Of a DNA stretch of 15,234 bases, positions 8,307 through 15,234 are shown piece by piece. A program made the position numbers and the translations under genes. A model generated the notes under the pieces. It did no database searches and was not told the origin of the DNA. It saw nothing but the letters and a program-made list of their open reading frames with translations. The DNA comes from Enterocloster bolteae. Its GTDB lineage: Bacteria > Bacillota_A > Clostridia > Lachnospirales > Lachnospiraceae. Within the stretch, counting starts at the first letter, position 1, and each line of letters starts with the position of its first letter. The DNA lies in assembly GCA_021769025.1 (NCBI GenBank), contig JAETTS010000021.1, forward strand, positions 1-15,234, read 5' to 3'.

Positions 8307-8321
8307 TGTTCTTTGGACATG
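8305..8321. promoter_or_regulatory. Imperfect palindrome overlapping the promoter; candidate operator
   Basis: The plus strand reads CATGTTC TTT GGACATG: two 7-base arms with six matching pairs around a 3-base centre. It sits directly upstream of the -10 box and covers the spacer and -35 position, where a bound regulator would affect polymerase. The VanR-like regulator encoded downstream is the obvious candidate ligand, but this is inference, and many OmpR-family proteins prefer direct repeats. Confidence 0.45.
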
Positions 8322-8367
8322 TGCTCTAATTTTTTATTACAAAAATGGAAACAGACGGAATAAGCGT

Positions 8368-10503
8368 TTAAATCTGGTTCTCAATGGGCACAAATACCCT
8401 GGTATTCACCGGATCGTAGCTATCATGGATTGATTTTACAGTCCTTACCGCTTCCTGACAGAAGGTGTCCTGGGCCCCTACGGAAGCCCTTCCCCTCCGG
8501 TCAATTTTCTGATAGGTTCCGTCTGGCATAAGCACATGGGCTTTTACGTTATCTTCCAGCTGCACATTAAGGATATGCATAGCCTTTTTCCTCAACTCCT
8601 CATCCAGAATGGGGAACAGAATCTCGACACGGCGGTCTAAGTTTCTCGGCATCCAGTCTGCGCTTCCCATATAGATCTCCGGCGCTCCATCATTCTCAAA
8701 ATAGAAGATTCTGCTGTGCTCTAAAAAATTGCCCACAATGGAACGCACAGATATGTTCTCGCTTAAGCCGGGAATGCCTGCCTTCAGGCAACAGATTCCC
8801 CTGACAATCAGGTCGATCTTCACACCTGCACAGGATGCCTCATACAAAGCGCCGATGATCTCACGGTCGCACAGGGAATTTACCTTTGCAATGATCCTGG
8901 CTGTGCGGCCAGAGGCAGCATAAGCAGTCTCCCTCTGAATCATGCGCATGAAACGCTTTCTCAGCCAGATCGGCGCAACACTTAACTGATTCCAGTTTAA
9001 GGGTTCCGAATAACCAGACAGCATGTTAAACACAGCCGTAGCATCCTCCCCAATCTGAGGATGGCAGGTGAAAAGCCCGCAGTCTGTGTACAGCTTTGCC
9101 GTAGAATCATTGTAATTACCGGTTCCCAGGTGGACATACCGACGGATTCCATCCTCTTCCCGGCGCACCACCAACGTGATCTTGGAGTGGGTCTTCAGTC
9201 CCAGAAGACCGTATATTACATGGCACCCCGCCTTCTCCAACATCTTGGCCCAGTTAATATTGTTCTCCTCATCAAACCTTGCCTTCAGCTCTACAAGAAC
9301 TGACACCTGTTTGCCATTGTCCGCCGCCTCAGCCAAAGCGGCAATGATAGGCGAGTGGCCGCTGACACGGTACAGGGTCTGTTTGATGGCCAGAACTTCC
9401 GGATCCCGGGCCGCTGTTTTTATAAACCGAACCACCGGGTCAAAGCTTTCATATGGGTGATGCAGCAGAATATCTCCTTTTCGAATATTGGTGAAAATAT
9501 CATCCTCATTCATCAGAGCCGGGTTCGGCTGAGGAGTGTAGGAAGGGGCTTTCAAGTGGTCAAATCCTTTCATCCCGTACATTTTCATCAAAAAAGTCAG
9601 ATCCAGAGGCCCGGCAATCTCGTATATATCCCCGGAATGAATGTCAAATTCTTTTTTTAACCGCTTTAACACCCGCTTATCCGCATCTTCCTCTATCTCC
9701 ATCCGGATTACCTCACCCCACTGGCGCTTCTTTAACTGTCTCTCAATCTCTTTCAGCAGATCCTCCGCCTCTTCCTCGTCAATGGTCAAATCCGCGTTCC
9801 GCATAATACGGAACGGATGGGCGGTGATGATATCATAGTTTAAAAATAAGGATTGAATGTTCCGCTCGATGACTTCTTCCAGGAGAATCACTGCTTGTCC
9901 CTCTGCTTCCGGGATTTCCACAATCCTGGAAAGCACCCCGGGCACACGGACAATCGCAAAATCCAGTTCGCTGTCCCCTTCTTTTTTCTTTAATATGGCT
10001 GCAATATTTAAGGATTTGTTGTGAACCAGAGGAAAAGGCCTGGAAGAATCTACTGCCATAGGAGTCAGCACCGGAAATACGTTCTCCTTAAAGTACCGGT
10101 CTACATACCTGCCTTCCTCCTCTGTCAGTTCTTCATGCCTTGCCACAATCCGCAAGCCGCTCTGACGCAAAGCAGGAAGAAGAGAGCGGTTGTAGGTGGA
10201 GTACTGCATTTCCACCAGCCGGTGGGTCTTCTCTCCGATGGCTTCCAGCTGGGCAGACGGCTGCAGTCCGGCGATATCCGGCTTTGTATATTTGGCATGT
10301 ACCATATCTTTTAGCGATGCCACACGCACCATAAAAAACTCATCCAGATTGGATGCTGTGATACTTAAAAACTTCAGGCGCTCAAACAGCGGCAGGCTTT
10401 TATCTCTGGCCTCTTCCAGAATCCGATAATCAAAATCCAGCCAGCTTAATTCCCGATTCACATAATGTTCCGCTTTCACAAAACGGCTGTCTAACTCTGC
10501 CAC
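8368..10503 (-). CDS. ppk1: Polyphosphate kinase 1
   Basis: This 711-residue enzyme reversibly polymerises the gamma-phosphate of ATP into inorganic polyphosphate. The length fits the Ppk1 family (about 700). The N-terminal helical domain opens with NRELSWLDFDYRIL (16-29) and SNLDEFFMVRVA (51-62). The middle contains LTPMAVDSSRPFPLVHN (146-162). The two phospholipase-D-like catalytic domains hold THSK with His439, the expected autophosphorylated histidine, VHLGTGNYN (457-465), and EHSR with His596, the second conserved histidine. All expected key residues appear intact. The start is GTG at 10503, with AGGAGG nine bases upstream inside the end of the preceding gene; the Ppx-like gene stop is only 3 bases away. 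This argues for co-transcription and coupled translation of the polyphosphate pair. No convincing terminator follows the stop. Confidence 0.97.
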   Translation of the reverse strand: MAELDSRFVKAEHYVNRELSWLDFDYRILEEARDKSLPLFERLKFLSITASNLDEFFMVRVASLKDMVHAKYTKPDIAGLQPSAQLEAIGEKTHRLVEMQYSTYNRSLLPALRQSGLRIVARHEELTEEEGRYVDRYFKENVFPVLTPMAVDSSRPFPLVHNKSLNIAAILKKKEGDSELDFAIVRVPGVLSRIVEIPEAEGQAVILLEEVIERNIQSLFLNYDIITAHPFRIMRNADLTIDEEEAEDLLKEIERQLKKRQWGEVIRMEIEEDADKRVLKRLKKEFDIHSGDIYEIAGPLDLTFLMKMYGMKGFDHLKAPSYTPQPNPALMNEDDIFTNIRKGDILLHHPYESFDPVVRFIKTAARDPEVLAIKQTLYRVSGHSPIIAALAEAADNGKQVSVLVELKARFDEENNINWAKMLEKAGCHVIYGLLGLKTHSKITLVVRREEDGIRRYVHLGTGNYNDSTAKLYTDCGLFTCHPQIGEDATAVFNMLSGYSEPLNWNQLSVAPIWLRKRFMRMIQRETAYAASGRTARIIAKVNSLCDREIIGALYEASCAGVKIDLIVRGICCLKAGIPGLSENISVRSIVGNFLEHSRIFYFENDGAPEIYMGSADWMPRNLDRRVEILFPILDEELRKKAMHILNVQLEDNVKAHVLMPDGTYQKIDRRGRASVGAQDTFCQEAVRTVKSIHDSYDPVNTRVFVPIENQI

Positions 10504-10506
10504 CTT

Positions 10507-12015
10507 TTACACCCTCCTTTTTTGTTTCACAACTGGACGGATTCCAAAAATCTCTTCAAAAAACTCCGTCTTTCCATGGATTTCCTTGATCTCAAGGCTC
10601 AAATCACCGGAATAACCAGTGGAAATCACCAGTTCATTGTCCTTTACATTGATCTTGCAATCCGACATTTTCTGATGGTGGCTTCTGTCCATAGCATTGG
10701 CCAGCCTTAAGATCGCTGTCAGCTTGGCCACCACGATATCCGTCTTCTCATAGTCAAATGGCTCTATATTATACCGTACCACATTGGCAATCACCTGACG
10801 CTCCTGATGAGACAGCCCGATGATCTCGGTTGACATGACAATATCATATCCGCAGGGGCTTGAGTCTCTCAGGCTGACAAACTTACCGCAATCGTGAATC
10901 ACCGTGGCAATTCTCAGTAGAAGACGCTCTCTGGAACCCATGCCATGATATTTTTTCATGGCATCGAATATGGCTGCCACATAATTCTCGATGCAAAGGC
11001 CGTGAGTGGTGTTGCAACGGTACCGCTTCGCCATATTCCTGGATGCAGTGATGATATCGTCATCAAAATTATGGCTGAATTTCAGGCATTTTATAGATTG
11101 TGCATACTCCGCAGCCATCCCGTCACACAGGCGGATTCCCGGAACCCACAGCACCTCCGCCCCGGTCAGCTTAAGAATCTGCTTGTAGATAATCACCCCT
11201 GGGATGATCAGTTTCGCATAGTTTTCATTTACCCCAAAGGTATCCTCGATCTGGTATAAGGACAGCTTCGTCAGCCTCTGATAGAATGCCATAAATTCCG
11301 CAGCTGTGATGCGGTCTGTCCTTCCTCCCTTTAGCACATCCCTGGCAACATACAGAATGCTTTCGCCAATCCCGATCAGATGCTTGATATCCCTGTCCCT
11401 CAGATACATCTTTTTGAACGCGTACAGTTCATTGTCCACCAGATCCTCAATAATCGTCTGTTCCGTCTCATTATCCACATGGATTTCCCCAAGAATTTCC
11501 CGGATCTTTAGAATCCCCATGGGAATGTTCTGGGTGGCTACCAGGCGGTCTTTATCAAACAGAGACAGCTGCATGCTTCCGAAGCTGACATCCGCAATGG
11601 CTGTTCCTTTTTGAATAATCTTCTGAAATTCCGCCTCTTTCATGGCAATAGCCTTATATCCGAGAAACCGCTGTTCAGAGTTACTTAAAATCCGGACTGG
11701 AATGCCGGTCCGCACCTTTATCTGATCCAGGACAATCTGGTTATTCTTTGCCTCCCTCATGGCAGTTGTGGCGTAGGCCTGGAAAGCCTCCACCCGATAT
11801 GCCTTCATGACCTGTGAAAAACGCTCCAACACCTGGCATATCTCATCAATCAACTGAAAACTGATCTTTCCTGTCCGGTACGTATCCTTTCCCAAAGGAA
11901 TCATATGCCGGAGATGGTCAATCTGACGCATCTCATTTTTTGATAACACCTCATAGATACAGAGTTCCAACTCAAAAGAACCTACATCTATGGCCGCAAA
12001 AATATGTGCTGCCAT
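10507..12015 (-). CDS. Ppx/GppA-family protein with C-terminal HD domain (probable exopolyphosphatase)
   Basis: This 502-residue protein has the two-part architecture of Ppx/GppA: an actin-like ASKHA phosphatase module (about 1-305) and an HD-type C-terminal domain (about 320-500) with His338, the His374-Asp375 pair in VIHDCGKF, and Asp443 in LANAMDR. The N-terminal module keeps YATTAMREAKN (81-91) and SEQRFLGYKAI (113-123), whose Glu114 matches the catalytic-Glu region. The phosphate loops deviate: DVGSFELEL (10-18) in place of DxGSNS, and ADVSFGSMQL (141-150) in place of DIGGGSTE. RYN at 414-416 replaces a commonly seen RYH. By family it would hydrolyse polyphosphate or bind/hydrolyse pppGpp; the loop changes leave activity uncertain. 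The start at 12015 has GGAGG about 8 bases upstream. Adjacency to ppk1 supports a polyphosphate role. Confidence 0.88.
   Translation of the reverse strand: MAAHIFAAIDVGSFELELCIYEVLSKNEMRQIDHLRHMIPLGKDTYRTGKISFQLIDEICQVLERFSQVMKAYRVEAFQAYATTAMREAKNNQIVLDQIKVRTGIPVRILSNSEQRFLGYKAIAMKEAEFQKIIQKGTAIADVSFGSMQLSLFDKDRLVATQNIPMGILKIREILGEIHVDNETEQTIIEDLVDNELYAFKKMYLRDRDIKHLIGIGESILYVARDVLKGGRTDRITAAEFMAFYQRLTKLSLYQIEDTFGVNENYAKLIIPGVIIYKQILKLTGAEVLWVPGIRLCDGMAAEYAQSIKCLKFSHNFDDDIITASRNMAKRYRCNTTHGLCIENYVAAIFDAMKKYHGMGSRERLLLRIATVIHDCGKFVSLRDSSPCGYDIVMSTEIIGLSHQERQVIANVVRYNIEPFDYEKTDIVVAKLTAILRLANAMDRSHHQKMSDCKINVKDNELVISTGYSGDLSLEIKEIHGKTEFFEEIFGIRPVVKQKRRV
10513..10518 (-). promoter_or_regulatory. 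Ribosome binding site of ppk1 inside the end of the Ppx-like gene
   Basis: The minus strand AGGAGG encodes the last Arg-Arg of the Ppx-like protein and stands 9 bases before the ppk1 GTG at 10503. Translation of ppk1 is therefore likely influenced by ribosomes finishing the upstream gene. Confidence 0.75.
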
Positions 12016-12055
12016 TCTTCTCCCTCCATTTTCCTGTCAATGGACTTCTGTTTTC

Positions 12056-13330
12056 TCACTGCTTTCCCATCAGATACGTGATAAACTGAGCAGCTGTCCG
12101 GCCGGATAATCCGCCATGGCTCATCTCCCAGCGGATTGCCTCCCTATACAGTTCCTCCTCCGGCATCCGGATATGATTCCTCTCTGCCAGAACCTTTACA
12201 ATCTTCTGGAATTCCTTCTTTTCCGGAGACCCGAAATAGATGGTCACACCGAATCTTGCCACAAGAGACAGCTTTTCCTGCACCGTATCATTTACATGCA
12301 GCTCATCATCCAGCTCTCTCTTGTCGCTGAACCGCTCCCGAATCAGATGCCGTCGGTTGGAGGTGGCATAAATCAGCACATTCTGAGGCCGCCTTCCTAA
12401 ACCGCCTTCAATAATCGCCTTTAAATATTTATATTCCAACTCACTTTCTTCAAAAGAAAGGTCATCCATATAGACAATAAAACGATAGTTTCTATCCTGT
12501 ACCTGCTCCAGCACAGAGGACAAGGCATGGAACTGATGCTTGTAGACTTCCACAATACGTAGTCCCTGCCCATAGTATGCATTGAGAATGCCTTTAATAC
12601 AGGAAGACTTCCCTGTTCCCGCATCTCCAAACAGCAACACATTGTTGGCTCCTCTTCCCTGTATAAAGTTTTCTGTATTTTCAATTAGCTTCTTCTTCTG
12701 GCTTTCGTAGCCTACAATATCATCCAGATACACATGGTCTACATTGACAATGGGTTCTATCCTGGCTTCATGCCCGTCTTCCTTGATCCGGAAAGCCTTG
12801 TTTAATCCGTATTTACCCACACCAAATTCCCGGTAAAATTGAGTGACAGCGGCTTGAAACTCCTGGACATCCGATGCCTGGCCAAGAGCCACGGAAAGTT
12901 CAATGATCCGGTCTCTGACTCGCTCATTGAAGATTCTGCTTCCGCTCCCTGAAGGCACATAGGAGGCCAGATCCTTCCAGATGGAAGAACCGGGGCATCC
13001 CCCATCCAGCCTTGTGATATCCTGGTTAAACAATTCCTTCAATGTAGAGAAATCCTGTCTGGCCAGATCAGACAGCGTCCCTCCCATATCCCCTCGGATC
13101 TCACAGGATACGCTGTATGCATTTTCGTGGTTTGCCAAACATAGTGCCAGGAAACAATGCCACAGATTTCCCCGAAACCCGTAATCCGCCGCCAACTCCA
13201 CCAACTGGCCGGCACAGTCATAGGCATCTGCTGGTATCTTCTCCCCGTCTTCCATCAGAAGACCGGCCATCCTGTCAAACAAACTCTGATGGCTGAAATT
13301 CCGATATAATACCAATGGCTTTCTATTCAT
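12056..13330 (-). CDS. DUF815-type AAA+ ATP-binding protein
   Basis: From ATG at 13330 this is 424 residues. An N-terminal helical region of about 190 residues, without recognised motifs, precedes a DUF815-type P-loop ATPase. The ATPase shows Walker A GDAGTGKSS (235-243), Walker B FIVYMDD (284-290), a sensor-1-like IYATSNRRHLI (320-330) and a following RERFSDKREL. This group usually binds ATP and carries out AAA+ remodelling of unknown targets. The start at 13330 has AAAGGGG about 10 bases upstream; ATG at 13354 adds eight residues but has no ribosome site and lies in an inverted repeat. The gene is 40 bases ahead of the Ppx-like gene with no terminator between them, so it probably shares a transcript with the polyphosphate genes. 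A functional link to polyphosphate is inference. No membrane segment or signal peptide. Confidence 0.9.
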   Translation of the reverse strand: MNRKPLVLYRNFSHQSLFDRMAGLLMEDGEKIPADAYDCAGQLVELAADYGFRGNLWHCFLALCLANHENAYSVSCEIRGDMGGTLSDLARQDFSTLKELFNQDITRLDGGCPGSSIWKDLASYVPSGSGSRIFNERVRDRIIELSVALGQASDVQEFQAAVTQFYREFGVGKYGLNKAFRIKEDGHEARIEPIVNVDHVYLDDIVGYESQKKKLIENTENFIQGRGANNVLLFGDAGTGKSSCIKGILNAYYGQGLRIVEVYKHQFHALSSVLEQVQDRNYRFIVYMDDLSFEESELEYKYLKAIIEGGLGRRPQNVLIYATSNRRHLIRERFSDKRELDDELHVNDTVQEKLSLVARFGVTIYFGSPEKKEFQKIVKVLAERNHIRMPEEELYREAIRWEMSHGGLSGRTAAQFITYLMGKQ

Positions 13331-13340
13331 GTAAACTGTT

Positions 13341-13347
13341 CCCCTTT
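13341..13347 (-). promoter_or_regulatory. Ribosome binding site deciding the DUF815-type ATPase start
   Basis: The minus strand AAAGGGG lies 10 bases before ATG 13330 and downstream of the alternative ATG at 13354, which it cannot serve. Confidence 0.6.
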
Positions 13348-13349
13348 CA

Positions 13350-13391
13350 TTCATAGTGGTGCCGGGAAAGCGACATGGGGGGTACTATGAA
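13350..13391. repeat. Inverted repeat (8-base arms) in the leader of the DUF815-type ATPase gene
   Basis: Plus-strand arms TTCATAGT (13350-13357) and ACTATGAA (13384-13391) are perfect complements separated by 26 bases containing a run of six G. It lies just upstream of the ribosome site of the ATPase gene. With the two hairpins upstream it forms a structured leader in the roughly 220-base gap after pheA. Confidence 0.5.
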
Positions 13392-13411
13392 AGTCTCAAA
13401 CCCTCATGGCA

Positions 13412-13436
13412 GGTCTGCGCACTTGCTGCGCTGACC
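13412..13436. repeat. GC-rich stem-loop with 10-base arms
   Basis: On the minus strand GGTCAGCGCA and TGCGCAGACC pair around a 5-base loop GCAAG with a single A-A mismatch. No T-run follows on either strand, so it does not look like an intrinsic terminator. It is the strongest secondary structure in this gap. Confidence 0.65.
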
Positions 13437-13445
13437 GTACAGCGC

Positions 13446-13468
13446 CGGAATGCCGTTTTTGCATTCCG
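13446..13468. repeat. Stem-loop with perfect 8-base arms
   Basis: On the minus strand CGGAATGC and GCATTCCG pair perfectly around loop AAAAACG. It stands 9 bases from the neighbouring hairpin at 13412-13436. No T-tract follows, so simple termination is unlikely. Processing signal, ncRNA part or palindromic intergenic repeat are the alternatives. Confidence 0.65.
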
Positions 13469-13549
13469 TGTGTATCCCCCGAAGGCTTAAAGTAAATCCC
13501 GCCAGCCTTTCCTGTATGGCGATGCATCCACATCCGGAACCATGAAGAT

Positions 13550-14677
13550 TTAATAATTTCCCAGAATTCTGACATGGAGGGCTTCCTCCGATATGCTCCG
13601 CAGCGCATTCTGAACCGCCTGATCCCCCAGATTTCCTTCAATATCCACAAAAAACCGATATTCCCAGTTCCTTTCCAAAATCGGCCTGGACTCGATCATC
13701 ACCATGTTAACTCCACAATAGATAAAATTCCCCAGCATATTGTAGAGTGAACCAATCTTGTGAGGCAGTTCAAAACATATGCTGACCCGCTTTGCGTCTC
13801 TGGTGTAGATTTTCTCATTAGCCAGGATGATGAACCGGGTGGTATTGCTTTTGTTGTGATTGATAGACGGTGCCAGAACTGACAAGCCATATAGCTTCCC
13901 TGCGGTTTCACTGGCTACCGCTGCCTGATGGCAATTTTTCTCCTCAATCACCTTTTTCGCAGACACAGCCGTATTCTCCACACTGATCTGCTTCCACTGG
14001 GGATGAGCGTTTAAATATTGAGAACACTGCATCAGTGCCTGTGGATGGGAATACACCACCTGAATATCTTCCAGAGATACCCCCGGAAGGCCTAAAAGAG
14101 CATGATTGACCGGCAGGGATGTCTCCGCCACAATCACATTCTGGTGTCGGATTAGCAGGTCATAGTTGTCACTGACCGCCCCTGCTGAAGAATTTTCTAT
14201 GGGGATCACCGCATAATCTGCTTTCCCGGTCTCCACATCTGTCATAGCATCCTCCCACGTCTTTACGTGGTAAGCATCCGCCTCATCTCCAAAGACTTTC
14301 CGCGCAGCTTCGTGGCTGTAGGCTCCCTCCACTCCCTGATACACCACACGGACATGTTCCTTCTTCAAGCTGTCCACCATAGCAAATCCTAAGTCTGCCT
14401 TCTTCCCATGTTCCTCCAATATCTGGTACTGCAGGCGACGGCTAATGGTCATCAGCTGGGAGAACATCTCCTCCGCTGCCTGCTCATTAAACGCCCCATG
14501 GGCCAACTCCTTTACGGAAGCGATCTTCTGTCTCTCCCGTTCCCGGTCAAACACCGGCTTTCCTGTCTCAATCTTGTAAGCAGCCACCTTCTGGCACACC
14601 TTAAGCCGTTCCTCCAAAAGCCGTATCAGTTCCTTATCAATACCATCCAGCTCATTTCTCAATTCCAGTAGATCCAC
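13550..14677 (-). CDS. pheA: Bifunctional chorismate mutase/prephenate dehydratase (P-protein)
   Basis: This enzyme converts chorismate to prephenate and then to phenylpyruvate, the committed branch to phenylalanine. From GTG at 14677 it has 375 residues, close to the E. coli protein. The chorismate mutase domain (about 1-90) starts VDLLELRNELDGIDKELI and carries the basic residues expected of an AroQ helix bundle. The dehydratase domain (about 110-285) includes VYQGVEGAYS (112-121), IPIENSSAGAV (158-168) and the catalytic TRF at 280-282. A C-terminal ACT regulatory domain (about 297-375) has GSLY (309-312) and ESRP (329-332), the motifs linked to phenylalanine feedback binding. The start is preferred because GAGG lies 9 bases upstream and homologous P-proteins begin at this point; TTG at 14707 is the longer alternative. 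No leader peptide or attenuator is visible in the 75 bases upstream. Confidence 0.96.
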   Translation of the reverse strand: MDLLELRNELDGIDKELIRLLEERLKVCQKVAAYKIETGKPVFDRERERQKIASVKELAHGAFNEQAAEEMFSQLMTISRRLQYQILEEHGKKADLGFAMVDSLKKEHVRVVYQGVEGAYSHEAARKVFGDEADAYHVKTWEDAMTDVETGKADYAVIPIENSSAGAVSDNYDLLIRHQNVIVAETSLPVNHALLGLPGVSLEDIQVVYSHPQALMQCSQYLNAHPQWKQISVENTAVSAKKVIEEKNCHQAAVASETAGKLYGLSVLAPSINHNKSNTTRFIILANEKIYTRDAKRVSICFELPHKIGSLYNMLGNFIYCGVNMVMIESRPILERNWEYRFFVDIEGNLGDQAVQNALRSISEEALHVRILGNY

Positions 14678-14686
14678 GTTCCTTGT

Positions 14687-14697
14687 CCTCTCCTCCC
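14687..14697 (-). promoter_or_regulatory. Ribosome binding site deciding the pheA GTG start
   Basis: The minus strand GGGAGGAGAGG ends 9 bases before GTG 14677. It lies downstream of the TTG at 14707, so it supports the shorter start. Confidence 0.65.
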
Positions 14698-14752
14698 ATT
14701 CTCTCAATCCAGTGCCAATGGTTCAGTTAGTCTTTACCATCAGGGATTTCCC

Positions 14753-15234
14753 TCATCCGTTCTGCTCTTTCTGCTTCTTAAGCATCTCCATAATCGTATC
14801 CCTGGTATGCGCTCCCGCAAACTTTCTCTTCGCTGGTTCCAACTCCTTCACCATAAACGGCTCCCCAAACTCGATGGTCACATTGGATTTCTTCATTCTG
14901 GGGATATGCTTCTCGAATATCTCCGCAGTTCCAGAAATGGCTACCGGTATCACTGGACAGCCGGATTTCTCTGCGATCTTTAAGCTGCCCTCCTTAAAGG
15001 GAAGCATATCCAGGATGTCTTCGTTCTCATTCCTGGTTCCCTCTGGAAAAATCCAAACGGAAATCCCGGCCTTTACCTGTTCAATTCCTTTGATAATGGT
15101 CTTCATGCCCTCTTTCAGATTATCCCGATCCAAAAACAGGCAATGGACATTCTCCATCCAGTTATATAGAAGAGGATACCGTTTCATCTCTTTCTTCGCC
15201 ACAAATCCCACAAGGGTGGGAACAGTGGTATACC
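14753..15234 (-). CDS. plsC: 1-acyl-sn-glycerol-3-phosphate acyltransferase family protein, 5'-truncated by window edge
   Basis: The frame is open to the window edge, giving 159 visible C-terminal residues; the first in-frame GTG (15211) is internal, not the start. This family acylates lysophosphatidic acid to phosphatidic acid at the inner membrane. Visible family blocks are FVAKKEM near the N-terminal side, IFPEGTRNENE (the phosphate-binding FPEGTR block), FKEGSLKIAEKSG, and VIPVAISGT (block IV). The catalytic HxxxxD block should lie upstream, outside the window. The tail is charged (KKQKEQNG). Its stop is 75 bases before the pheA start with no evident terminator, so read-through into pheA is possible, though the pathways are unrelated. 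The family is clear; the exact acyl acceptor is not proven. Confidence 0.92.
   Translation of the reverse strand, partial: YTTVPTLVGFVAKKEMKRYPLLYNWMENVHCLFLDRDNLKEGMKTIIKGIEQVKAGISVWIFPEGTRNENEDILDMLPFKEGSLKIAEKSGCPVIPVAISGTAEIFEKHIPRMKKSNVTIEFGEPFMVKELEPAKRKFAGAHTRDTIMEMLKKQKEQNG

Noticed and set aside
8327..8367. Possible intrinsic terminator after ppk1
   Set aside because: The minus strand has a T-rich stretch but no GC-rich stem before it. The AT-rich part is better explained as upstream promoter sequence, and read-through from ppk1 cannot be excluded.
13328..13354. ATG at 13354 as the start of the DUF815-type ATPase
   Set aside because: It has no Shine-Dalgarno and falls within an inverted repeat, while ATG 13330 has AAAGGGG upstream.
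13396..13650. An 84-codon open frame on the minus strand overlapping the 3' end of pheA and the following gap
   Set aside because: It overlaps a well-supported gene out of frame, has no ribosome site, and its downstream part is made of the stem-loops, so the composition is explained without coding.
14678..14707. TTG at 14707 as the pheA start
   Set aside because: The extra ten codons contain the purine-rich ribosome site and are not expected in P-proteins. GTG 14677 fits better, though the longer form is not excluded.
14742..14753. AGGGATTTCCCT palindrome at the plsC stop as a terminator
   Set aside because: The stem is only four or five pairs with no following T-run on the minus strand.

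Overview
The window reads as chromosomal DNA of a Gram-positive anaerobe, most likely a Lachnospiraceae (Clostridia) member. This rests on strong Shine-Dalgarno sites, a VanR/VanS-type regulator pair, a fused chorismate mutase/prephenate dehydratase, and a Ppx-Ppk pair beside a DUF815-type ATPase. The family-level call is inference. All twelve genes lie on the minus strand, so transcription runs from high to low coordinates. Coding density is very high and the longest gap is about 220 bases. I see no tRNA, rRNA, CRISPR array, insertion sequence or phage gene.

Upstream block (15234 down to 8368), housekeeping: a 5'-truncated lysophosphatidate acyltransferase (plsC family), a P-protein for phenylalanine synthesis (pheA), a non-coding gap of about 220 bases holding three inverted repeats, a DUF815-type AAA+ ATPase, an exopolyphosphatase/Ppx-GppA-like protein with an HD domain, and polyphosphate kinase 1. 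The last two make and probably turn over polyphosphate and are only 3 bases apart. The Ppx-like protein has altered phosphate-binding loops, so its enzymatic role is not certain.

A 112-base gap (8256-8367) carries a good extended -10 promoter and a 17-base imperfect palindrome. It starts the second block.

Downstream block (8255 down to position 1), apparently one tightly coupled operon of at least seven genes: VanR-like response regulator, VanS-like sensor kinase, an 818-residue exported membrane-anchored protein with a glutamine-amidotransferase-like fold, an ABC ATPase, an ABC-2 permease, a cytoplasmic BspA-type leucine-rich-repeat protein, and a VWA protein with a metallopeptidase-like N-terminal domain that runs off the window edge. 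Neighbouring genes overlap by 8-14 bases or lie 9-12 bases apart. A reasonable inference is a signal-responsive envelope or export system: the kinase pair controls an ABC machine with a large extracytoplasmic partner, and the LRR and VWA proteins act from the cytoplasmic side. The substrate and signal cannot be read from the sequence. This operon is the most likely place for an undescribed system.
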